Assembly: GCF_028598555.1 (NCBI RefSeq)
Contig: NZ_JAQRFN010000019.1
Location: 20,613-84,612 of the forward strand
Origin: Xenorhabdus anantnagensis
GTDB lineage: Bacteria > Pseudomonadota > Gammaproteobacteria > Enterobacterales > Enterobacteriaceae
Direction of reading: 5' to 3'
Length of the DNA: 64,000 nt
Part shown: positions 7,140 through 16,215 of the stretch, piece after piece
Layout: each line of letters starts with the position of its first letter
Position numbering within the stretch: the stretch's first letter is position 1
Notes under the pieces: generated by a model
What the model was told of the DNA's origin: nothing
Databases searched by the model: none
What the model saw: the letters and a program-made list of their open reading frames with translations, nothing else
Position numbers and translations under genes: made by a program

Positions 7140-8728
7140 TCAGAATCCTCGTCCAGATCGGGCAACTCAGAACTGAGGTAACGCAGAGTCTGACTGACTT
7201 TATACCTGAGACCTTTCAATGTATGCTGGTTGGTTTCCGAATATTCACCGTGCTCAGCGTTCGCAAGACTCCACAAGAGCATATCAAGTGCTTTTATTGC
7301 TTCAACATTGTCTTTACATACATTGTACATTCTCAGGAAATAGGGATGTGATTTTCCCAGAGTTACACAGGTATTGCCTTCTTTGTCACAGGATGGCTCC
7401 CACAGATTGTCACCTAATAAAGAGTTTTCCTCATGCACCCTGACAGTTTTGTCATCATAGACTCGGATATCTTTAATTACTGCCGGTTTAATCTGGTTCT
7501 CGTTCCGGATGGTTACAGTATCACCGTCAACCCTGATATCAGAATTTTTGGTATGTGTTTTTTGCTTATCTATTGCATTATCAGCAGGACCGTGGGCACG
7601 CTCGGTTTTAGCTATCGCAGTTTTCGACTGGGTACGGAGTAGTTCCTGTCTCCATGGAGCGATCAGACTTTTCAGTTCATTACGGATTTCGATAGGTATG
7701 ATGACCCTGCTCTTGCGGAAATCAATACTGAAGATATCGTCAAGCTCATGGGTAAAATCCAGTTCCACGCGCAGACGAGTAATTTTACTTTCCTTTTTAT
7801 ACATCCGGTGTGGCCAGCCATCGTTCCAGATTAACCGACCTTCACGATAGATATAAAAACCCTGGTTATCCAGACCATAGCGTACGGATTTCTTCTCTTG
7901 TTTGGTCAGATCATTCTCAGTCGGTATCAGGCTCCCCTTGATTGAGAAAGAATATTTATTTCCGTTGAAGTCCACATGTATATTTTTTTCCTTGAGAAGT
8001 TGGGAACGGACTCCATCCTTGGTAACCAGATTGCTGCATAAAGGATCCCATCCCTCGAGTTTTATCTCCGGAGTATCTGCAACCTTCATTGAAATTGATA
8101 TAATTCCGGAGGCCAGATATTTGAAGAATACTGCACTCAGTTCTGAGGAAAGTGCGTTTCCGAGCTCCTTAATCTGATTAAGGGCCTGTTTATCGCTGCC
8201 TGGTTTGATCAGTCGATCAATATTTTCCCAGATAATCATGGTACCGGACGTTCCGGAGAACTCTTTCAGTGCTTCAAAATCGTCGTAATAGTCGTTTTCA
8301 TCCGGAGTCTCAAGCTCCCATCGATCTTTTTCCCGGATAGTATCCAGATCCCAGCTCCGGCCGGCCTGCGTCCCATTTTTCTGGGATAATACAACAAGCC
8401 GCCGACAAAATGCTGTAGATGCAGTTTTCAGTCCCATCCCGAACTTGCCCAGAGACTTCGGATTGGAGCGTTTTTCAGAGCCATACCGCATGGCATTCTT
8501 CAGCTCCTCCTCTGTCATTCCGTCACCGTTGTCGGTAATAACCACTCGAAAGTCCCCCATCAGATAGCTGAGCTCGATCGAGATCTTTGTCGCATTCGCT
8601 GCAATGGCATTGTCGACAATGTCGGCAAAAGCAGCTTTTTCGCTGTATCCGGTGTCACGCAAACTTTCGACCAGTCTGGCCGCTGAAGGACGGAAATCAT
8701 CTTCCTGCAATTCATTTTTCTGAGTCAT
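7136..8728 (-). CDS. MORC/MutL-like GHKL ATPase of a restriction-type defence operon
   Basis: 530 residues. The N-terminal GHKL (Bergerat) ATP-binding fold is clear: N-box ADIVDNAIAA (about 41-50), G1 box DNGDGM (about 70-75) and G2 GKFGMGLKTAS (about 98-108). A second S5-like domain follows (...LDFTHELDDIFSIDFRKSRV), then a linker and a C-terminal LWEP...KSHP motif plus helices. GHKL ATPases clamp DNA when ATP-bound. Prokaryotic MORC/MutL relatives next to helicases and methyltransferases were described as parts of restriction systems by Iyer, Abhiman and Aravind (2008). It overlaps both neighbours by 4 nt and is therefore tightly co-translated with SNF2 and the 307-residue protein. Confidence 0.85.
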   Translation of the reverse strand: MTQKNELQEDDFRPSAARLVESLRDTGYSEKAAFADIVDNAIAANATKISIELSYLMGDFRVVITDNGDGMTEEELKNAMRYGSEKRSNPKSLGKFGMGLKTASTAFCRRLVVLSQKNGTQAGRSWDLDTIREKDRWELETPDENDYYDDFEALKEFSGTSGTMIIWENIDRLIKPGSDKQALNQIKELGNALSSELSAVFFKYLASGIISISMKVADTPEIKLEGWDPLCSNLVTKDGVRSQLLKEKNIHVDFNGNKYSFSIKGSLIPTENDLTKQEKKSVRYGLDNQGFYIYREGRLIWNDGWPHRMYKKESKITRLRVELDFTHELDDIFSIDFRKSRVIIPIEIRNELKSLIAPWRQELLRTQSKTAIAKTERAHGPADNAIDKQKTHTKNSDIRVDGDTVTIRNENQIKPAVIKDIRVYDDKTVRVHEENSLLGDNLWEPSCDKEGNTCVTLGKSHPYFLRMYNVCKDNVEAIKALDMLLWSLANAEHGEYSETNQHTLKGLRYKVSQTLRYLSSELPDLDEDSE

Positions 8729-10576
8729 TTTTTTAATAATTCCAAATATTCCAGCATCAGCTGTTTGTCTGTTTCTTTACAGTCGGCCACAGTAACCACC
8801 TGATCGCTGAGTTGCTGCTTCAGACGTATCCGCTCATCAATCATCTCTTCGATTGTGTCTGCGTAATACATATAATACACGCTGACAACCGATTTCTGTC
8901 CGTTTCTCCAGGCTCTCGCTGTTGCCTGTGCTTCAAGAGCAGGGTTCCATTGTCTGCTGTAGTGGATTACATTGGTGGCAGCGGTAATATTCAGTCCCAT
9001 GCCGGCTGTTCTGGGATGGAGGATAAGTACATCGAATCCGGATGACGCAGAAAATCTGTCTATAAGCGGCTGACGCTCATCATTCGGAGTACGCCCGTCA
9101 ATGACACCGGAACTGATCCCGAATTGCTCTTTGACTGCGGACCGGATCAGGTCAATCGCTTTCTGGAATGTGGCAAATATAATTACCTTTTCTCCGGATT
9201 GTGCTATTCCGTCCAGTTCCATCATCAGCAATTCGAACTTGGCACTATGGAGTGTCAGTGATTTGATATCATGGGATATTGATGAATCAAGCAGGGCGGG
9301 ATGCGCAGTAAACTGCTGCAGTTTGATTATCAGCGGAAGAATTCCCCCTCCGCCATTTGCTGCGTCCTGTTGCATCTCGGCAATGATGGAAGTATAGGTA
9401 TCCCATTCTTTCTGGTTAGGAGAGACAGCTCTGTGGATATCCAATTTATCCGGAAGCTGGGTCAGAACATCTTTTTTCATTCTTCTCAGTGTTATCTGCC
9501 GCAAGCTTGACTCCAGCTCCCGGAGATCAGTGCTTAATGTCTCGGACAGTTGAGTATGGACATACCGGGATCTGAATTGCTGTTCAGATCCAAGGAAATC
9601 CGGAAATACCAAGTCACTGAGAGCCCATGCATCCAGCAGACTGTTTTCAACCGGTGTCCCTGACATGGCAATTGCAGCACCGGTATCCAGTCGCCTTGCT
9701 GCGAGTGATCGCCCTGAACGGGGATTTTTCAGCATACTTGCTTCATCGAACAGAACGAGATCGAAAGGAATCTCCTCCAGCATAGCGATATCTGACGTTA
9801 GTACGGTGTAAGGAGTAATAATAATGTTGTGTTCGGACAGAACTGAACTCAAACCGCTCCTGTCGGACCCATAATGGAGAAACGGTTTAAGACCGGGAGC
9901 GAAAAAAAACAAACTCACGGATCCAGTTAGCCAATAACGGATTAGGTACCACAACAAGAATCTTACCTGTCGGATTATGTTCCAGTACATCACAGCACAG
10001 CGCAATAACCTGCGCGGTTTTACCCAACCCCATATCATCAGCAAGAATAGTACCGACTCCATTTGCTGCACAGAAAGTTAACCATGCAACGCCCTCCTTT
10101 TGATAAGGGTAGAGCTCACGGACAAAGAGTTTTTCGTGACAGATTTTCTTGCTCTGTTTTTCTCTCAGCTGATTAATGAGAGCCGATGGAAATGCATCAA
10201 TCAGGCCTTCACCATATAATTGACGGAGCAGCTTCAACAATCCGGAGAGGCGTAGTTCTCCGCAGGCAGAAAACGTGTATTCCCTGAGCCTGTCGCTGAC
10301 GAAATATATCCTTTTTTTATCGGCGATAAAATAGCCTGATTGCACCAGGGAATTCACCTGATTAGAATCAAGCTTTATTTCCCTGAAATATAATGTAAAA
10401 AAAGGAGATGGTTCCAGATGGAACTCGAATTCCAGCTCTGCCGGACGTTTGGATACGATAAGTGTGAGCTCGCAGCCATCCATCTCTGCTGTGAACTTTC
10501 CTAGTTTAAAGAGTATATCAGGCTTCACACGATGCCCATCAAGTTCAACCAGTCCGTTATTTATTGAATAAATCAT
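8725..10576 (-). pseudogene. SNF2/HepA-type helicase split by a frameshift in an 8-T run
   Basis: Two overlapping frames together encode one SF2 helicase of about 615 residues. The 5' frame (10576 to about 9900) holds an unknown N-terminal domain, Walker A ADDMGLGKT and motif Ia VVPNPLLANWIREF. The 3' frame (10071 to 8725) holds LVLFDEASMLKNP (DEAH-box position), SGTPVEN, and motif VI ARAWRNGQ. The frames join at the minus-strand run GTTTTTTTTCGC (9901-9910). With seven T instead of eight the protein reads EFVFFAPGLK, exactly the usual SNF2 sequence. This may be a mutation, a sequencing error, or slippage-dependent expression. It is the first gene of the four-gene operon. Confidence 0.8.
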
Positions 10577-11321
10577 TCCGTTTCCCGTAACAGGGTTATG
10601 GTTAACCTTTACCTGCTCACCAGAGCAATTCTAATATTGTAGTCAAGTTTACGAAACCTGATGTATTTGTAAATCTATTAAATTGTGAATCGCAGCGGAT
10701 AATCCAAGGTATGTTGGTGTTTTGTGAGGGAAGTTTGAGCAACATGATGATCTGGCATCATTGTCTTCGCGAAAAAAAGATTACCCAGCCCATCATGCCA
10801 AGGACGCCAAGGACGCCAAGGACGCCAAGGACAATGTTATCAAAACTCTTATGTAATGAACCAGCGGTATTGATGCAACAAAATGGATGTATTAACAACA
10901 AAAAAGCACATTATCTGACGGTTGAAGGGATCCTTTACCAAATGAGAACAGGATATCCGTGACGGAATTTACCCGATGAATTAGGAAAATGAATGAACGC
11001 TTAAACATTTCCCTCGTCATGGATTGCAGAATGCCGAAGATACGATGTTTGCCCAATCAAATCAGCAATAAACTCTTCATGGGGTGGTGGGAATCAGGTA
11101 AATGATTGGGCGATTATATAATGCAATAAAGTCTTAGTACCAATTGGAGAAACAGGCCCTGAAACACAAAATAAAGGATCGTTTTGTATTACATTGTCCT
11201 GTCTTATCACTATAACTACTTTTTAACCATTGAGATTATTACCTCTACACCAAAATCATTGCGTATTATTCGATCACTAATGGCGTGATTTCGTGTACCC
11301 ATTACCATACCGGAGTAATAA
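10577..11321. other. 745-nt divergent intergenic region of the defence island
   Basis: It separates the SNF2 operon (minus) from vsr (plus). It contains four tandem GCCAAGGAC units at 10797-10832, and at 11040-11110 a stretch about 70 percent alike to 41230-41300 (both contain ATCAGCAATAAACTCTT). An 83-codon plus frame at 10711-10962 spans the tandem repeat and has no SD or family. Promoters for both flanking units must lie here, but I cannot place them with confidence. Confidence 0.45.
10797..10832. repeat. Four tandem copies of a 9-bp unit
   Basis: GCCAAGGAC repeated four times without change. Because the unit is 9 bp, every frame through it stays open, and one gives (PRT)n. No function is evident. 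Confidence 0.9.
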
Positions 11322-11786
11322 TTGGACGTTCATGATAAAGAAACCCGCTCCAGGAATATGAAAGCTATCAGAAACAGGGATACCAAGCCTGAACTGGCAG
11401 TGAGGAAACTTTTGCACCGGAATGGCTTCAGGTTCAGGATATCCCCGGGAAAATTACCGGGTAAACCCGATATCTGGATGGCCAAATGGAATGTTGCAAT
11501 ATTCATTAATGGTTGTTTCTGGCATATGCACGAATGTGAAAAATTCCGACTTCCGAATTCGAGGCAGGAATTCTGGCAAAAAAAGTTAAATTCAAACAAG
11601 ATACGGGATCGGATAAAAATTGAAGAGCTCAAGTCCAAAGGAATACGAATACTTACTATATGGGAATGTGCTCTGACAGGAAAAGGTAAGCTGAGTGACA
11701 CCATTTTACTTATCCTTTTCAAAACCTGGCTACTCAGTGGTAAGACTGAGTCAGAGATTGACTCAGGAGGGCTGACTGTCTGTTAA
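11322..11786 (+). CDS. vsr: Very-short-patch repair endonuclease
   Basis: 154 residues with strong resemblance to E. coli Vsr: VHDKETRSRNMKAIRNRDT at the N-terminus, the catalytic region LPGKPDIWM (the Asp corresponds to D51), FINGCFWHMHEC with the zinc and catalytic His/Cys residues, and WECALTGKGKLSD near the end. Vsr nicks at T:G mismatches formed when 5-methylcytosine is deaminated, so it serves the cytosine methyltransferase at 14627. The start is a TTG with GGAG 6 nt upstream. This choice gives MDVHDK, aligned with MADVHDK of E. coli. It converges on and overlaps by 24 nt the McrC-like gene. The 3.3 kb gap to its methyltransferase is unusual, since the two are often adjacent. Confidence 0.93.
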   Translation: MDVHDKETRSRNMKAIRNRDTKPELAVRKLLHRNGFRFRISPGKLPGKPDIWMAKWNVAIFINGCFWHMHECEKFRLPNSRQEFWQKKLNSNKIRDRIKIEELKSKGIRILTIWECALTGKGKLSDTILLILFKTWLLSGKTESEIDSGGLTVC

Positions 11787-13073
11787 TGATAAATTTATAA
11801 TTTTTTGACTCAATTCACGTAGTGGTATCCCCTGGGAATAATGACTCAGTAGCTCGATAGGGTCCTGATAAATACAGAGAATAGGAGGATAGTCGCTATC
11901 CAGACAGTCTTCTTTTCTATACTTTCCTTTCAATCCCTTGGTTGCCATGTGTACCGATTCTATATTTCCCTTGATTCCCGGAAATACGAATACGTTTATA
12001 ACACTTTTTGCTTCTTTTTCAATAAGAAGCATTGCTTTCGCATAATAAAACTGTTTAACAATATCAGACAATTTAGGGGCGGTTGCTACATTTCTGGCTT
12101 CATAATATTTTGCATCAATAATAACGTATTTATTTTCATCGGGGTGTCTGAGTACCGTATCTGTTCTGTGTCCCTTGGATGAAGCGAGTATATAATCACC
12201 TGATACTTTATACACAGGTGCAGTAAGTCGATGATTTACCTTTTCTGTATGTAATAGGCAGGTATCCAGCATCCTTTCCCATAATCCGTGGCATTCGCGG
12301 ATTCCTATAACCATATTATTGTTAATATCTCCGCTTTCTTTTTTCAGATACTGAATAAGGTTTTTAAGAAGAAATATATCGCGGTCAGAGTAGGCAGTAT
12401 GAAGTTCCTGTATCAGCAGACTTATTTGTACCTCTTTTGAAACAGAAGGAGGCGGTATATGAGACAGCTTCTGAATTATAGCGCCAGGATTCGGGAAAGT
12501 AATCCAACCTATACTCAGACATAAGCTACGGATAATCTGCGCATGTATCCGCGATATATCACAATCGTGAATAACCTGTTTTTTGGTTCCATATATTTCA
12601 GGATAAAATATATCATCCCCGACCACAAAAGAAGGCATCCTGCTGATGGTTTTACTCCAGTCAGTCTTACCATTATTACGGAACGTAAGGCGTACACGGC
12701 GGGAATACAGACCATTAACAGCATAATCATTAATCAGCGATATGAACAGGCTTAAACTATCGCTTCCTATAATACCATTTCCCTCATCTGCAGTTTCAGT
12801 GGCAGAATCGGCTGCTTGTTTATAACGATGTATTGACCGGAGAAGACTACGGGCTATTTCCTCTTTACTTGCATTATCTTTTACTTCGCTGTTTCTGGGA
12901 AGGAAAATAGCCGTTTTCCCTTCATAAAAAACCAAACCACAAAAATGAATATTCGTGGTTCCCGTTGGTATCAGTCCGTTATATCTCAGTGAATAATTCA
13001 GACTTTCCGGCAGTTTGCTGACAGCACACCGATCATTAAAAAAACTGAAATGAAAATCAGGATTATCCTTCAT
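11763..13073 (-). CDS. LlaJI-type restriction endonuclease subunit, McrC-like
   Basis: 436 residues from ATG 13073, which sits one base after the stop of the McrB-like gene (TAAGATG). An upstream ATG at 13118 inside that gene is less likely. The C-terminal half carries a PD-(D/E)xK nuclease signature: GHRTDTVLRHP then YVIIDAKYYE, as in McrC and the LlaJI R2 family. The N-terminal half matches the LlaJI pattern of an mcrC-like subunit working with an McrB-like GTPase/ATPase. LlaJI of Lactococcus pairs such subunits with 5-methylcytosine methyltransferases, as seen here. The 3' end overlaps vsr on the other strand. Confidence 0.82.
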   Translation of the reverse strand: MKDNPDFHFSFFNDRCAVSKLPESLNYSLRYNGLIPTGTTNIHFCGLVFYEGKTAIFLPRNSEVKDNASKEEIARSLLRSIHRYKQAADSATETADEGNGIIGSDSLSLFISLINDYAVNGLYSRRVRLTFRNNGKTDWSKTISRMPSFVVGDDIFYPEIYGTKKQVIHDCDISRIHAQIIRSLCLSIGWITFPNPGAIIQKLSHIPPPSVSKEVQISLLIQELHTAYSDRDIFLLKNLIQYLKKESGDINNNMVIGIRECHGLWERMLDTCLLHTEKVNHRLTAPVYKVSGDYILASSKGHRTDTVLRHPDENKYVIIDAKYYEARNVATAPKLSDIVKQFYYAKAMLLIEKEAKSVINVFVFPGIKGNIESVHMATKGLKGKYRKEDCLDSDYPPILCIYQDPIELLSHYSQGIPLRELSQKIINLSLTDSQPS

Positions 13074-13074
13074 C

Positions 13075-14568
13075 TTATTCTGTTTCTTCCTGTTTTTCAA
13101 CATTTTTCTCTGCCGCATCTAAAAATACTGTGTCAAGTTCTTCTGTAAAAACAGAACCGCCATTACGGAATAAATCTACCAGTTCGCCAAAAGTATTACA
13201 TTGTTCTGTATTAAATATATCCTCACGCGACCCATGCCTTAAAACATCATCCCACAGGTAAACAAATAGTTTCCCGCAAAGAGTATTTTTAGCTGTATGA
13301 TCATCTGACAGTTCGTCATCAGATAAAAATCTGTGTCCGAGTAAGCGGTCTTCCGGGATCTGAAGTTTTTTTAATTTATTGTTTATTATCTCAGCAAATG
13401 CTCTCCAGGACACTCTGATAATATCATTTGTGTTTCCCGTTGTTACAGGTATCAGAAGTGAACCGGGCGTAGAACGGGCATAATCAATTGGAATATACTC
13501 GAAGTTCCACCTGCGCTTAAATGCTGTATCCATGGGCATCACAGCCTGATCACTACTGTTCATCGTCGCAATAATTGATAAATTAGGAGGTAACACCAAC
13601 GAACTGACTGGTTCTGACAACTCTCCATTTATATAAGCCAGCATATCGGGATCGGCAATGTCAATTTTATATTGACTGCTCCCGTCAGCTTTTCTGTCCA
13701 ACAACTGGAAAAGCTCTCCGAATACAGCGGCAGCAGGAGCACGGTTTAACTCTTCAATGACCAGATATACAGCTTTGTTTTGATCTTTGTATCTACAGGC
13801 TTCAATAAAAGCTCTGGTGAACGGGCCGGGACGAAACTCGTAAGTAATTCTTACGTTTCCGGATTCATCTTTTGTTGTTCTGGGTTTTAGTGCCCCGACA
13901 AAATCAGTATATTGTGTATCAGGATGAAATACTGTTCTGAAGCAGATACCATTCCTCACGACAGTGTCAACTTTATAGCTTTTACCCGTTCCCGGAGCAC
14001 CATAGTAGATTTTATTGAATCCTGTATTTCCATCAGATACCATGTCGGTATTGTCATCTGGCAGACTCAAATCACTTTCTCCTGTCATTGATAAAGACGC
14101 TATATAAGATTTTTCATCAGCTACTTGTGAGCGAAGATAGTTTAATGTATTTTCCAGATAATCATGGTTCAGATACATTACCTTATCTTCAAATGGTTGT
14201 TTTAACTGGTTAGCTGTATAGATAATTTTATTAATCAGATTAAACAGCGGCAATGTCTGAACTGTTGAAAGTGCATTGACAACTGCATCATTGATGTAAT
14301 TGTGGAATCGATCCCTCCACGTACGTTCAATATAATGGTTGTCAGGTTCAAATTCAGAAAGATTACTCTGAATGTCTTCAATCACAGTAATCATCTGATT
14401 CAGAGATATAAAGAAATATTTTCTCTCTCCTCCTCTTCTGCCTGTATTAGAAAAAGTAAACCCCGGAGAAACCGAACTGTAGCGGACAGTCATGTCACTG
14501 TTCAGTTGTTGACATTCATGAACAAACGAATCGATAGGTTGTTTATACATAAGATTCCATTGCACCAT
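13075..14568 (-). CDS. LlaJI-type restriction subunit, McrB-like AAA+ motor
   Basis: 497 residues. An N-terminal specificity-like region (about 1-190) has no similarity I can see to the orphan paralogue. It is followed by the AAA+ motor: YYGAPGTGKS, YLVIEELNRA, and the McrB sensor block IATMNSSDQAVMPMDTAFKRRW. Beyond this core the C-terminal LFVYLWDDVLRH segment is shared with the 4258-6171 protein. It is directly followed by the McrC-like nuclease gene and divergent (58 nt) from the cytosine methyltransferase, so these three form a complete restriction-modification set with Vsr. Confidence 0.85.
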   Translation of the reverse strand: MVQWNLMYKQPIDSFVHECQQLNSDMTVRYSSVSPGFTFSNTGRRGGERKYFFISLNQMITVIEDIQSNLSEFEPDNHYIERTWRDRFHNYINDAVVNALSTVQTLPLFNLINKIIYTANQLKQPFEDKVMYLNHDYLENTLNYLRSQVADEKSYIASLSMTGESDLSLPDDNTDMVSDGNTGFNKIYYGAPGTGKSYKVDTVVRNGICFRTVFHPDTQYTDFVGALKPRTTKDESGNVRITYEFRPGPFTRAFIEACRYKDQNKAVYLVIEELNRAPAAAVFGELFQLLDRKADGSSQYKIDIADPDMLAYINGELSEPVSSLVLPPNLSIIATMNSSDQAVMPMDTAFKRRWNFEYIPIDYARSTPGSLLIPVTTGNTNDIIRVSWRAFAEIINNKLKKLQIPEDRLLGHRFLSDDELSDDHTAKNTLCGKLFVYLWDDVLRHGSREDIFNTEQCNTFGELVDLFRNGGSVFTEELDTVFLDAAEKNVEKQEETE

Positions 14569-14626
14569 TGCGTGTTTATATATACAGTGATATTATCCCG
14601 GGATTAAAACCGGATAAAAATAAAAC
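14569..14626. promoter_or_regulatory. Divergent R/M control region with a CCCGGG palindrome
   Basis: Only 58 nt separate the restriction operon from the methyltransferase. The palindrome ATCCCGGGAT lies at 14595-14604 and contains overlapping CCSGG sites. The methyltransferase has an N-terminal HTH. In the SsoII system the HTH of the methyltransferase represses its own gene and activates the divergent nuclease gene from a site in such a gap. A similar circuit here is inference. Confidence 0.38.
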
Positions 14627-15982
14627 ATGCTGCTATCATCAGACATTAAATCAGAATATATCAGAAAAATAAGAGAAGACCTCGGTCTCGGCCGCACAGA
14701 ATTCGCCAATTTGCTGGGAATGTCATCAACCGGCGAAAGAACGGTCAGAGGGTGGGAAAACGGTGAACATTCACCGACACCAGCCAAGTGGAAAACAATT
14801 CTGGAATTAGAAAATACTATGAAAGATCATTGTGATAATGCCCCATTTCGGCAGAAGCCCATTGAAACTGCTCAGTTCACATTTATAGACCTGTTTGCCG
14901 GAATAGGAGGTATACGTCTTCCTTTCCAGGCTCTCGGAGGACACTGCGTATTTACTTCTGAATGGGATAAATTTGCACAGAAAACATATCTTGCAAATTA
15001 TGGTGAGATGCCGAGCGGAGACATTACTCAGATCAAAGCCGCTGATATCAAAGATCACGATATTCTTCTCGGAGGATTCCCGTGTCAGGCATTTTCTCAG
15101 GCCGGGCTGAAACAAGGTTTCAACGATACACGAGGAACTATGTTTTTTGAAATCCAGCGAATTCTGGCAGAAAAAAGACCCAAAGCCTTTTTACTGGAAA
15201 ATGTTAAGCAACTCCAGGGACATGATAAAGGTCGTACACTGAAAAATATTATCGATATTCTGCAAGGGGCATACGATCAGGATATTCCTGAATATATACC
15301 AATGAGTGATGAGGCTCGTCGGGCTTTGTCAGAAAAACTGAATTACTGGGTAGACTTCAAAGTACTTCGTGCCGCTGATTTTGGTGTTCCGCAAAATAGA
15401 GAACGTATTTTTATTGTCGGATTCAATAAAGATTATTTTAGTGATACTGATTTTGGCAAATTGTTCAGATGGCCTTCAGCCCCATGTACTCCGACCAGAG
15501 TAGGGCATATTCTTCAGTCACATCAGGAACTTCATCAGGATGCACAGAAAAACGGCAGAGATACTTATACTATTTCTGACAAACTCTGGGCTGGCCATAA
15601 AAAGCGCAAAGAAGAACACAAAACCAAAGGGAATGGTTTTGGTTACTCTTTGTTTAATGCTGAAAGTGAATACACAAATACAATCAGTGCCCGTTATTAT
15701 AAAGATGGCTCCGAAATTCTGATTGATCAGAGCGCTATTGGTAAAAATCCGAGAAAACTGACACCACGTGAATGTGCAAGATTGCAGGGATTTCCTGAAA
15801 ATTTTATTGTTGATGCGGTTTCCCAGGGGCAAATTTATAAGCAGTTCGGTAACTCGGTATGCGTAAAAGTTATCCAAGCTGTTGCAGAACAGGTTGTTCA
15901 TACTCTGAAAACAGCGGAAAATGAAATACGGATACAAAACAGTGAAATCCGTATGAATGATGAAGAAAGTATTTTCGGATAA
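14627..15982 (+). CDS. DNA (cytosine-5) methyltransferase with N-terminal HTH, Dcm type
   Basis: 451 residues. Residues ~5-60 form a Xre-like HTH (IREDLGLGRTEFANLLGMS...RTVRGWENGEHSP). The methyltransferase follows with motif I DLFAGIGGIRL, the catalytic motif IV GGFPCQAFSQAG, motif VI LLENVKQL, motif VIII PQNRERIFIVGF, and motifs IX/X PRECARLQGFP and YKQFGNSV. The target-recognition region KGNGFGYSLF...ISARYYKDGSEILID closely resembles that of E. coli Dcm (GNGFGY, LSARYYKDGAEILID), so a CCWGG or CCNGG-like target is likely. This fits the nearby vsr. The HTH suggests autoregulation of the divergent restriction genes. Confidence 0.92.
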   Translation: MLLSSDIKSEYIRKIREDLGLGRTEFANLLGMSSTGERTVRGWENGEHSPTPAKWKTILELENTMKDHCDNAPFRQKPIETAQFTFIDLFAGIGGIRLPFQALGGHCVFTSEWDKFAQKTYLANYGEMPSGDITQIKAADIKDHDILLGGFPCQAFSQAGLKQGFNDTRGTMFFEIQRILAEKRPKAFLLENVKQLQGHDKGRTLKNIIDILQGAYDQDIPEYIPMSDEARRALSEKLNYWVDFKVLRAADFGVPQNRERIFIVGFNKDYFSDTDFGKLFRWPSAPCTPTRVGHILQSHQELHQDAQKNGRDTYTISDKLWAGHKKRKEEHKTKGNGFGYSLFNAESEYTNTISARYYKDGSEILIDQSAIGKNPRKLTPRECARLQGFPENFIVDAVSQGQIYKQFGNSVCVKVIQAVAEQVVHTLKTAENEIRIQNSEIRMNDEESIFG

Positions 15983-16011
15983 TACATAATCTCAGTGAAC
16001 GCATACTGACG

Positions 16012-16215
16012 TGCCACCATGCGGCTTGTCTTCTGACGATTGCATACAAAACAAAAAATGTTTTGCATGCAATCGTCCGGCAATTTAAAGGTGTTTTTTA
16101 AACATTAAATATGGTGATTATCACCGCTATACCCAACAACAGGGCAGCGGGTAATAATATCGTCAGGGATATACCACACATCCGGCCAGGATAAATATAG
16201 GATGTAAGGAACAGG
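16012..16215 (-). pseudogene. Relic of the TIGR03747 gene 3' end and its downstream hairpin
   Basis: This stretch repeats, with many changes, 43690-43890, which is the end of the intact TIGR03747 gene and the hairpin after it. The relic frame reads ILLPAALLLGIAVIIT where the intact gene has ILLPAALLLGMAVVIT, with the downstream hairpin at 16036-16076 (18-bp arms, one mismatch). The rest of the gene is missing, and sequence from about 16216 to 16500 is not recognisable. It shows that this zone once held another copy of the transfer region. Confidence 0.75.

Noticed and set aside
9901..9910. Programmed frameshift as the main explanation of the SNF2 split
   Set aside because: Cannot be separated from mutation or sequencing error by sequence alone, so it is only noted as an option.
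4258..10576. BREX, DISARM or Zorya system
   Set aside because: No PglX/PglZ, no DrmA/B/C or phospholipase-type gene, no ZorA/B membrane motor. GHKL plus SNF2 plus McrB is a different set.
10711..10962. 83-codon plus frame with PRT repeats
   Set aside because: It runs through a 9-bp tandem repeat and has no SD or family.
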